Part shown: positions 48,002 to 59,552 of the stretch, piece by piece
How positions within the stretch are numbered: the first letter of the stretch is position 1
How the letters are laid out: the number at the start of each line of letters is the position of its first letter
NCBI GenBank assembly: GCA_003024785.1
Contig: PUQB01000297.1
Location: 1 to 64,000, forward strand
Direction of reading: 5' to 3'
Length of the DNA stretch: 64,000 bases
DNA from: Selaginella tamariscina
Lineage: Eukaryota; Streptophyta; Lycopodiopsida; Selaginellales; Selaginellaceae
Program-made: the position numbers and the translations under genes
Notes under the pieces: generated by a model
The model's database searches: none
What the model was told of the DNA's origin: nothing
What the model saw: the letters and a program-made list of their open reading frames with translations, nothing else

Positions 48002-50112
48002 TGTTAGAATTTTAACTTGAAGGACCAATATGTGACTACAAGTGATCATTTGGCATTGTGAGTAAAATGATTAGGAACATAATCCTAAAGGATAACCCAA
48101 TTATGTTCCTAAATATCTATGCACTAACCTTATCAAGAAGATGTGTCTTACACTTACCTTTGTGACATAGCTAAGGCATTGTCATTTACCCATTGAAGAA
48201 TCACCCTTATCCAAGAGTACCCCTTTTAAAGTGAAAAGAGAAATCCCTAAGGGTTAAGTTTGGACAACCCCAAACACATAACGATACACATAATGAGTCA
48301 GAAATTATGGCTTTTTGAAACTATGTGGCTTTTGACAATAAAAATCATTTAACATCATGGCTTTATGAACAATATGATAGTAAAGTGGCTTTTGCAAGTG
48401 AATTGTGGCTTTTTGTAGAGGATTAAGTTTGATTATGACTTTTTGGTGACGGGGCTGTTAAGCCACCTTAATTAATGGTTGAACATTATTTAGCCCTAAA
48501 ATTTTCTATGGGTTGAATAATATTTGATTAAGGCTTCTTATTAATATGGCTATGCTTGTATAAGGAAAAGTCTACTTCCATATTCAATGTTATCAACTAG
48601 AAAGTACTTCATCATGCTATTTGCAACACTAGTTAATTGGACCTTTTTTGTGCATTGAATGCTAGACCATCTCACAAGTACCAACATGCAATTGGCTATT
48701 ATCATTAGGAAATGTTTTTATATTTTTATGGTATGTACAACATGAGTTTTTGTTTACATTTTAAACTCAGGTATACTGAGTGTGGTACAAACCTACATTT
48801 TAAAATTCATATATAAGTGGTTATATATGGGTTTACATGCAAGTTTACTTACTTTTTTATAATATTTTTAAATTTATAAAACATATTTAAAATTACAGTA
48901 TTATATAATATTAATTTAAAATTCATATTTATTAATACATTAATTTTGTCATTAAAATGATGATTTGTTTATCTTTCTCCCAAAATAGCTAATTATAATA
49001 CTTAATTAAGTAGAAAAGTTATTTATATTTAATTAATTACTTTCATAACAACTCTCTATATATATCAAATTATATTTAAATTAATTTGCACAAGTGTCTC
49101 ACTAAAGAGCTTTTGCTAATGAGGTTAGATTGTTCAACTCTTGAACATGTTCACATCCCCAATGAGAATACCTATAGACAGGTGTACTTACTAATACACC
49201 CAATTATGACTCCCTTGAGCGAGTGCTTAAGGCTTAACACCATGATAGAAGCACAAGAACACTTACTTGTTAAAGTATTTAACCCTTCAACATTAAACTC
49301 ATGACATAACACCTAAAGAGTGTGTCTCAAATGTTGTATTATGTGTCATCTAGTTATGTTCATGTGACATTGTTTCTTAATATGTGTGTCATAGCCTATC
49401 AAACTCAAGAGCTACACCTAGTGTCAGGAACATGGTTCACAAATACTAACTTTATAACCTCTTTATAAACCCTAAAAAACGTGACAAAGAGAACATGTCA
49501 GTCAAGATCCCATATTTATAGTTAAACAAAAACACAGATGTGTCATGCTTAACTGCGAGTGTTGCTTTAACTTGGTGGGAGGAGGAGCCATGCCTCAACT
49601 TTTACCCCTTAAAATGTGTAATCCAACAGAACCTTTAGGTGTGGATTCATTAATGATATAGGTTGGACAACTTTTAGGGTGTAACATATTGGCACAACAT
49701 GGGTTGTGCTTTGAGGACAAAAATTAAAGGTTGCATTGATAAAAAAATAATGAACTTATGTATGAACTTAAAAACTCTTACTATAACATCCATACTTTAT
49801 TTACATGACAGAGCGCCCTACCCCCCCTCTTAATTATGAGAGTGGGCTAACAACCCTAGTGTTAGTGAGTTAAATGCCTATTTGACACATCAAACTCACC
49901 AAACTAACTAGAAAATCTAGATATGATATGAAAACAAGGGGAGAGTTTTTAGAAGGTAAGTTCTATCTTTACTTAGAGGTTTTTGAGATGCCTAAAGATA
50001 ATTGATTAAGTTTATCCCTAAACATTCTCACTACATTTAGGGTTTATTACATAATTTGTAACAACAATTAATTCTAAAGTAAAGTATAGGTCATAATAAA
50101 AAAATTATAACA
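48002..50112 (-). repeat. Long LTR, interrupted by ~800 bp
   Basis: Left part 48,002-48,280 (TGTTAGAATTTTAACTTGAA) and right part about 49,085-50,112 (ending AAATTATAACA) align with the two ends and body of the long LTR in reverse. Flanks TTGGT (47,997-48,001) and TTAGT (50,113-50,117) fit a 4/5 target duplication. The insert 48,281-49,084 is AT-rich and contains several copies of GTGGCTTTTTG (48,330-48,450) but no gene. Confidence 0.65.
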
Positions 50113-52995
50113 TTAGTAATAAATTACCATCATCTTTTTAAGGCCACAAATCTCTTTTTGTCCCATTCTGCTAAAGGTCTTGCATGTACCAAAAGGTGAT
50201 TAACTAGTATTCCTATAACTATGTATAAGACATTCTAAAAATACTATGTTAAGATGGATAAAGTATTCAAGGTCACTTCTTTTGAGTATCATTTCCACCT
50301 CAAATAATTGCAACCAAGTAGCATGTGTCATCCTTTATGGTGCTATAGCGTGTTCCTCTTGCCCATTCTAATTGTGAACATCTATTGTTTTAAAAAGATG
50401 ATTACAAGGTAAAAATAGCTTATGACTTATATATGTTGCAAAACCAAGATCCGGTGAATGTGATCCCTTGTATCTAGGTCTAAAATTTGGACATACTTCA
50501 CTTTCATGTGTTTCCAATCCACTCACAAAACACAAACCTAGGAAATATGTTGTTATGTGTAGCTTACAACCTTTAAAAAAAATGTTGGTCATTTATAGGT
50601 TTACTTGCATTATTAACTTTAATGTTTTTCTAAAGGTCTTAATCTTTGAATATGTGTTTAGTTGGTAGGTTGTTTTGGATTTGAAATTAATAATCTTAAC
50701 AATATATGCCCTCTCCTAATGATTATGCTTAATAGATTAAATAAGGTTAAAACCATTTGTCAAATTGAATATAATTTCATCTTTAACTTGTATAAATTAA
50801 CACCATTTATTATCAATTCAAGGTCATAATTTCTTATAAAATTTAAAAATATAAGGTCAAGTTTTTCCACATCATTTGTTGATTTATATTTTTCCACATC
50901 ATTTGTTAATTATATATTTTTCCACATCATTTGTTAATTATATATTTTTCCATATAAAAGCTAATTTAACAAGATTAAGACAAGAAAAAACATTTAAATC
51001 TTTCTAATGGAGGCAAGAAATTTTATTTTTACCATTTTTTATAAACTTGTTTTTTGTACGAATGGAGCATCTATCAAAATTTTCATGTTCATTCCTATAT
51101 AAAATACAATCATTTACATGTGCATGTATGGCTTCACAATTTAAACCTTATTTTTCTATATCTTTGTATGCATTTAACAAAAACTACCTTGTATGGCTTA
51201 TTTTCTAATCTCCATTTAATAAAGGTAGTTTATGATATAAAAATGATAACTTAGGGAGGACATTATAAAAAGAATATTTAAATGCTCAAATGAATTAAAT
51301 ACATAATGTAATGTTAAACTAACCTTAATAATGCAAAAAAATAAGAATTGAAACCAAATGTTACTTGTACATCCAACAATAATAAATATGTTTTAAAAAT
51401 TATTATTTACTGATCCAGGGAAAAGGGGATTTAATATTTTTTTAACTCATTGAAAAATTTGCTTTTAACTTAAAAAATCAATATTTGTTCAACCCTCACA
51501 TTTCTTTGTTTATTGTAATTTTCAAGTTTTAAATTTTTTATGTCACATTGGTTAAAATCAAATGCTAAATGAAAATTCTGATGTGCTTTTGCTTGATTAA
51601 AACCTTCACTTATACGAATTCTAAAACCAAATGCAAAATTTTGTTTTGTGCCTTACTTATATGAATATGCAAGCATATGTTTATTTGTTATAACTGTCCA
51701 TTCTATAGATTTATAACATTTGATTTTAAGATGTAAACTAGATTTTTAATAATGCCAATGCTATGACTATCACAAAAAACTTTACACATTACACCCCAAA
51801 AATAAGCATTGTTCATATTAAAATCTTTAGACATTAAAAATGTTAAAAGAATCTTGCATTTCATTATAAAAATTCTATAATTTGTAGTAGATCATAGTGA
51901 TAATTAATAATTAAAAGAAAGCATGTCAAAATCACTATTAATCAAAAAATATTTAAATTAGATAATTAAGTATATAAAATGTGAAGGATTAATATTTGAT
52001 ACACTAATACATAAACATACATACATATATACATGTGTGTGTTAAACTTAGTGTTGAAACCTTTAGTAGCTAATATGTTTTTATTTTCAATATTTTGAAA
52101 GCATTATTAACACTAAATACACAATTCATAAATATAAACATTATAAATAAGAATATAATGCATCAAAACTTTTATATGTTTTTGGAAATAAAATTCCTAT
52201 ACTTAAAAGATTTAATATTATAAATATTCAAATTTAGTAAAAGCATAGGTTAAACATGACGATTTATAAAATATAAAACTTGTAAAATATTACTAAAATA
52301 TACTTATATACATTAGACATAATAATATTGTCCTTAATTAAATTATTATATATTTTAAATTAAGTAAGAACATAGGTTAATTATGATAATATATAATACA
52401 TTAAACATTAAATATTTATATACATTATTTATTTTAATTTAGTAATTTTAATAATAAAGTAACCTTCATTTGCTGCACAAGGTTTAAATTGTTTCATAAG
52501 TTCATATTTAGTTTCTAATTAAACATATTAATATAAAATGATGTTGGCCTAAGATTAAATTAAAATGTGTCTTTCCATAATAATAATATCATAAGGTTTA
52601 ATTATTTAATATAATAAGTCATTCCGTTACCTTTTATAGATTATTCTAAAGAAATAGTATTTAATTATTTGACGAGGAAACCCCACGTGGGTTGGCATGT
52701 TCAATAAAATAAATTTAAAATATATTACTAGATTCATTAAATATGTTACAAGTAGTACTTTCATCTTCGTTTTCTCATTTCTCATTGTGTTAAACATAAT
52801 GTATAATTATGTTTGTGCGATGGTGTTAATTTATCTTCTAATATGAATTTAAATTATTTAATTTTAAACCATTGAAATTTGCAAATAGATAGAGGACTTA
52901 AGCTCAAAAACTTAATAGAATGTTTATTGTAGATGCTATCGATGTGTATGCTAACAACTTCTACACGAGGTATGAATATACACACACACACACAC

Positions 52996-53048
<53 letters not shown>

Positions 53049-54399
53049 TCAGGATGAGAGTTGTGATGAAGTTTTACATATGTGAATACGCGAAATCCAT
53101 TTAAACAATATCGATTGTCACTTCTCCTTGCGTGGGTGCCCCTCTTAATTAACTACATAAAATATTATTCAAGCATAATAAAATACATTATATACACGCA
53201 CATTTATGTACATAAAGTTGACATACATCAATCCTTCACAATAATGCATATAAACATATTATATACACATATATATTATCTATACCTGTAAGAAAGTATT
53301 ATTAAACATACTGCAATAACTGTTACGTAAAATAAGTACCTTGTCAAAGATTCTTATTGATATAGTTAAGAATTTGTTATTAGAAGCTCCAGGTTGTATA
53401 AATTATAATTAAAGTATATTCTATATATTTTATCTGAGTGTAGTTTATTTCTAAATATAACTGAAATATAAAAGTACGGTTTTTGGAAAATGGTATATGT
53501 TAAATTTATATATTATAAAAATGTACTTAGAAATTCATACTTTGTTGAATTTTATTAATAACAAGACTGAACTATTGATCTGGCTATTTTTGTTTTAGAT
53601 TTTAAACTTATAAGAATGTTTTGGACATAAATAACTATAGGATTATTGCAAGTTTTGGACCTTTTTTTTTTACAACATTAAATATTGTATACCTTATTTG
53701 GGGGACATATTTAATTTACAACTTTGACTTATGTTTCAGACAGACATCCCATATCTAAGGTGTCCCCAAACAATGAAGACATAATGGATGTAAAACTTTG
53801 ACTTCATTTCACTACTTGTTAATATATTTTAAGATTAATTATTTAAATTTATTTATATGTGAGGTATGCTTGAAGGAATAGGCCATGAATTGAAATCTGT
53901 CAATTTTTATTTATATATGTTATATATGTAATAATATATAGTTTTAATGAGGCAAACTCCAGGTCTTAGTCATGAGCTACTAGAAGGTCCGTGACATTGA
54001 AAAAGTATAAAAAAGCACACGTTTAATTAACCATTCTAAATTAGAATTAAATTTATTTAATTAGAGTAAATGATAATTATATTAATATGATATATTATAC
54101 ATTTTATAATGTCCAATTAGTTAGAGTGCGTTCAATAATGATTTAGAAGTCCTCGTGAAAATACGTAAAAGCTTCACGATTCTTGTATAGTGGGTGATAA
54201 AGTGAAAACCATATGAATATATGTTAAATTACACACTTAATACCAGGTGTGTATGTATATATAAAGGTGGGTTAATGTATATAATTATAATTTTATATAA
54301 TGTTATTATATTCATACATTGCCTTTCTAGCGTGCCAAGTGTGAGGTGTCTGAAAATGACAAAAACACAGACTCGTATCAACACCTGATACGTAGAATA
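50113..54399. other. AT-rich intergenic region, no gene seen
   Basis: No credible coding sequence on either strand. It contains a short tandem repeat (50,862-50,954) and an (AT)n tract at about 52,998-53,042. Confidence 0.5.
50862..50954. repeat. 28-bp tandem repeat, 3.3 copies
   Basis: Copies of TTTTTCCACATCATTTGTTA start at 50,862, 50,889, 50,917 and (partial) 50,945. Confidence 0.75.
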
Positions 54400-54843
54400 T
54401 ACAGTGTACAGAGCCGTTAGTTAAGCGGTTAGAAGTTAAGCCCCGCCCGTTAGATGAAAACGTCAGCAATCATGACCGTTGGATGTTTCCGTCGATTGCA
54501 CTTACCACCGTCAGGCGGGTTAACGATAACCCAGAGGATTAGGGTTCTTAAGAATTTCTGCTGTTCGAGGGAATAAGCGCAGCACGCCGCCTGTGTGTGT
54601 CGATCGCACCCTGTCAAGAAGCTCGGATTTCGGAGGATTTTCTACAGATTTCTTACAGATCTCTGCGGGGCGGAGGGATTGATCGATCTATTTCTAAGCC
54701 GATCATACCTTGTCAAGAGCTCGGATTTTCAGAAGATTTTCAAGTCGCATGTTGATTTGTTTTGGAAACCACGGAATAAGCGGGGCACGGCGCCGGTGAA
54801 TGCTCGGATTTTGTGAAGTTTTCCTATAGATCTTTGTACGGCC
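54400..54843 (+). promoter_or_regulatory. Promoter and 5' leader region of the SEC14-like gene
   Basis: GC rises sharply here relative to the flanks. An imperfect direct repeat with CTGTCAAGAAGCTCGGATTT (about 54,611-54,642) and TTGTCAAGAGCTCGGATTTT (about 54,711-54,742) lies in the leader. ATTAGGGTTCTT at about 54,539-54,550 resembles a plant telo-box. No canonical TATA box was identified, so the start site is not placed. Confidence 0.4.
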
Positions 54844-57800
54844 ATGGATATGGATGAGTCAGGCATGTCGATCGATCTCTTTCAAGCTTGTTGCAAGAAG
54901 GTAAGCTCCAAGAACAAGGCGTATTTAGGGCCTTTACAATCTGCATTCTTTGTCTTAGATCGCCTTGCATCTGCATCAAATCCGGATTTTGACAAGGATT
55001 CTGAAGATGAGAGAAAGGGCAAGACCAAAATGAAGGCGCTCAAGAAGAAGCTCCGATCTTCTCTCAGGAGAAGAAGTAAGAGGCGGTTAGATGCGAGGAC
55101 ACAGTCGCTGTCTATTGAGGATGTCCGAGATGCTGAAGAGGAGAAGGCAGTTGAATCTTTCAGAGCACTTCTCCTTGAAGAAAGATTGCTTCCGTTTGAA
55201 CACGACGACTACTATACGCTTTTGAGGTGAGTTCATATACATATGATGAGCGTGTGTGTGAAATAAACAAATGAGCATATACGTACCAGGTTTTTGAAAG
55301 CGCGAAAGTTCGATTTTGAGAAAACTAAGCAAATGTGGGCGGATATGCTGGAATGGCGCAAGGAATACGGCACTGATGCTATTGAGGAGGTATTATCTGT
55401 ATTACTTGCATCTCTCTCTCTTCTCTCTCTCTACACACACACACACACACACAGCTTCATAACATCTTATACAGGATCATATGATATTTATATGTATGTA
55501 TATCAAGCGTGTGTATATGTATGTATAACAAACGTCCTCAATTATGATGATATAAGATATAGAATATATCATAAAACATATATGTATCACTTTTATAGTG
55601 CTATTTCTAAGCTGTTTGCTTGCTTATATATTAGGATTTTCACTTCAAAGAGTTAGAAGAGGTGCGGAAATATTATCCTCAGGGGCATCACGGGGTAGAC
55701 AAAGAAGGGAGGCCACTATATATTGAGAGGATAGGTAAAGTAGAGCCTAACAAGTTAATGCAAGTTACTACGCTAGAGAGATACTTGAAGTACCACATAC
55801 TTGAGTTTGAGAGAACGCTTAAATATAAGTTCCCCGCCTGCTCCGCTGCGTCTAAGAGGCATATTGACTCTACCACAACTATATTGGATGTAATGGGAGT
55901 GGTAAGTCTTTTACGTTGTATATAAGAGTTAATATATATAAAATTATGTAGTGGATGATAATAATATACTTTTCTTCTTGTTCAGAGCTTAAAGAACTTC
56001 AGTAAACCTGCACGAGATCTCATTATCAGCATTCAAAAGATTGATGGGGATAATTATCCGGAGGTAATGTTACGTTACTGTTTTTTTCTTGTTACCGTGC
56101 TTATGGAATCTTTATGTAGACACTCCATCGTATGTTATCATAACGCGGGTCCTGGTTTTAAGCTTGTTTGGAACACTATACGTGGATTCCTAGATCCAAA
56201 AACAACTTCGAAGATATCAGTAAGTTTTTCTTCTAAAGGATTATTACATGGAGTAACTGTTTACACGTTCTTAATGCAGGTTCTCGGGAACAAATATCGC
56301 ATGAAGCTCCTAGAAGTCATTGATGCAAGGTAAGCCTTTCTTTTACACCACACATACATGTGCGTATCGATTTGTATATGTAGATACATGTATGTATCCA
56401 CGGAAAAGGCTTCGAGTGTCTTATATTATCCATTTGCAACAGTCAATTGCCAGAATTCTTGGGTGGAACCTGCAGCTGTGCTGGCGAGGGTGGCTGTCTC
56501 CGTTCTGATAAAGGTCCTTGGAAAGATCCTGCAATCATGAAGGTAAATACAATGTTCATTAATTGTATATAATATGTATTTACAACTATTGTATGCTCTG
56601 GCTTTACAGGCTGTGAAGGAAGGCCAATTAAAATTTGTGCGGCATGTAGTTAATGGATCAAGACGGTCCAGGTTGAAGGTCAGTAATACCACTATTGATT
56701 ATTATATATTGCTTTATAATAACTATTGTGTCTATTTTAGAACCAGGACGCGGATATTTCGACTGGCGAGTCTGGATCGGATGGAGAGGATTTCACATCC
56801 CACTAGATCTCGTCTTGCAAGATCAAAGTCGGTGTCCGAAGAGGTATATACCATACACCCACATGCAGCCTCACATATAAATATTATGTTGAAATGTCTT
56901 AATTTGAAACTAATTAATTATTCACCTGACAAATAAAATATATAAAATAAATATAAATAAATAATTAAAATAAAAAAACCCGGGAGGAGATTGAGCTAAT
57001 ATGTGTGATCTTTCTGCGGATGTTGAGTGTTCATAAAGATTTATATAAATATACACTATGGTTTTATGAATAATCATTTATTTTGCAGGTAAATAGTAAG
57101 CCTACTGATCGATCCGATTTTCTGGGCAAAATTTCGATGAGCGAGATGGTGCCAATGGTGGACAAAGTTGTCGATAATGGCTTCATCGATGGGAGCAGGA
57201 ACTGCTAACCAAGGTTTAGTTCGCAACCTAATATCTCTGTATACATATCTTCTTAAATGCATTATGTGTGTGTGTGTGTACATATTCCGATTGCATAGTA
57301 TATTACTGAAGAATGTTGGTGTTTGCAGACGTGATTATTATAAAGGCACAAGGGGGAGTCTTTGTGAACTTAGTGGCTCTAGTATCAACTCTTGTAGCGG
57401 GATTTGTTATATTCTACCGGTGGATATGCAGCCATCTACGAAGAGCAGTTCCCAGCACAGAGAACAAGAATATGCCAGAAGCCAGGCTGGTATATGCCGT
57501 GCCTTCTCCAGAACTCGTAGATAAGATCATCACCCCAAGATTAGTAGACGCATGGATCAACTAGAGGAGAAGGTTACAGAGCTTACAAGAAGTAAGCCAC
57601 AAGAACAGAGTGTCGTTGTGAAAGAAGAAGCCGCTGCTGAGCGGATAAGATCCCTCGAATCTGAGCTTGCAGAGACAAGAAAGGTATGCGTGTGAATATA
57701 AGCATGCGAGCAAATATGTATATGTATTATGCATCTGTATGTATGTCCGTGAATATATATAAACGATAAATATCCATGTGCGGTAGTGTAATATGTATAA

Positions 57801-58354
57801 TCAGTATATGTGCAGACATAGATCCTGAATTCATAAAGACCGCCAAGACCCACACGACACACACACACGTGCTAAAGATCTATAAAGGCATCATGTGATG
57901 GAACACATCTTATATACTACTGCATACATAACTCCGCGTGCGTGTATATATGTGCCGCTAACATATATAGATTGAAATTTACAATTTAATATTGTGAAAG
58001 ATTTGTCTTGTATTTAACACGTACATGTATCAACTTACATACATACGCATAATATTCCAAAGATATGTGTCTTACATATTTAAAAGTTTGATATAGATTG
58101 AAGGATTTAAAACTAACTAATGGTTTCTTGCAGGCTCTTAAGGCTGTTTTGTCCAAGCAGGATGAACTTTACAATTGCTTGGAGCAAATGAAGGATCTCA
58201 AATGGCTGGTATATATATATATATATATAGACACACGCGCACACACACACATAAGAAGTCCAAGTTAATCAGAAATTAAGAGAAGCAGATAATAATAAAG
58301 TACCAGTATTTTAATACTTTTTTTTTGTGGTTGCAGAGAAGGGGCTGTTGGTGA
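54844..58354 (+). CDS. SEC14-like phosphatidylinositol-transfer protein (SFH type), 13 exons
   Basis: Exons: 54844-55226, 55290-55389, 55635-55901, 55986-56063, 56120-56219, 56280-56329, 56443-56542, 56610-56678, 56741-56843, 57089-57213, 57329-57683, 58134-58208, 58337-58354. The N-terminus is basic ([15 protein letters not shown]). CRAL-TRIO-N follows ([20 protein letters not shown]), then the Sec14 lipid-binding domain ([60 protein letters not shown]). Then comes a linker, a hydrophobic segment ([20 protein letters not shown]) and a coiled coil ([33 protein letters not shown]). Such proteins exchange phosphatidylinositol and phosphatidylcholine and help make phosphoinositides in polarised growth. 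As read, exon 5 lacks two bases in short runs (ATGTT-ATC, ATAA-CGC), exon 9 has an extra C, and exons 10-11 each have one shift. Phases close once these are allowed for. Confidence 0.9.
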
Positions 58355-58967
58355 TGTTGGTGAGGCTCTGCTATGTACGCACGCAGAGGACTCATTCATT
58401 ATACACGACTATAATGTACATAATGGGCATGGTATTAAGAAACTGATAATAGCAAAATATATTTATACTTCTCTCTCACACCATGGTTAGGTAAGAGGTT
58501 TATTATGATTAGAATCATTACCTAAAGGGTGTTAAGGGTTTAAGGTGATTATCTTTAAGTCACTTAAGGGTGTTAATTCAGAGTGAATTATATTTAAGGA
58601 TGGTGTGCAGCCCAAGGTTAAGAGGTCACTTCAAAATTAGTTGGCTACTTTTAAATTTTGAAAGCAAGATATTAGGTTCAAATCTTTTGTTCTTAATTGG
58701 CCCCTTGAAAATTATATGTTATTAAATGTGTGTGTTGGTTTTTTTATGTTGATTTTTTCAATAAATAAAACTGCATTTTATCAGTATTTTGAGTGACGAG
58801 AGAGATTGTTAAAAAAAAACAAACGAACATTTTCACTTGTTATATATTTACACTCCTATATATTTATTAATACATTTTCATTAAATAGTGTAAATTAATA
58901 ACGACATAAATTATTATATCAATGTGTATATATGAAGTTTATATAGTATATTTAATTTATGTTATAA
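58355..58967. other. Intergenic, no gene seen
   Basis: 3' flank of the SEC14-like gene; AT-rich, with repeated AAGGGTGTTAA motifs at about 58,515-58,580. Confidence 0.45.
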
Positions 58968-59094
58968 TAATCAATTTGCTTTATTAAATCCAACTCCGTA
59001 GAACACGACGGCATCTCCTTCAGATTTTGCTGAAAGTGAGCGTCTGCCCCCCTTAATTATAGTTAATTAAGTTAATTATTATAATGATTTTAGG
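58968..59094 (-). pseudogene. Remnant of an Argonaute 3' end
   Basis: 58,968-59,013 aligns with the last codons and 3' flank of AGO-B (59,309-59,356): minus-strand VVFY followed by GGA where AGO-B has TGA. Next to it, 59,044-59,094 (CCCCCCTTAATTATAGTTAA and on) matches 35,897-35,946 inside AGO-A intron 13. This suggests a broken third copy or a local duplication. Confidence 0.5.
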
Positions 59095-59340
59095 AATATA
59101 TCCTTCAGGAGCTACACATACTAAGTGTTAAATAAAAATTTATTATTTTATGAAAATATTTTTATTATAAACGAAATTACAAAATAATATATGTAAGAAA
59201 ATCCAAAAATAAAGTTAAATCTTAACTAGATTACAAATAATAATGCCATAATATAATACGATTAAGGGATAATTAATAAGAAATATATATGTGTAAAAAC
59301 AGTGCATGTTATATAATCAATTCGCTTTATCAAATCTAGC

Positions 59341-59493
59341 TCAGTAGAACATGACGGACTTAAGGTTGTCCTTGGGAAGATGGAACTCCTTCTTCTCTTT
59401 GTTCACGTAACAACGAGCTTTGGATGCAGCAAGATGAGCATAATATGTAGGAGTCACTGCAAAATAAATGAATCAACAGATAAATACACACAC

Positions 59494-59552
<59 letters not shown>

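Noticed and set aside
54595..54816. 73-aa ORF upstream of the SEC14-like gene as a uORF
   Set aside because: It lacks an ATG (begins at GTG) and lies within the leader repeats; no support for translation.
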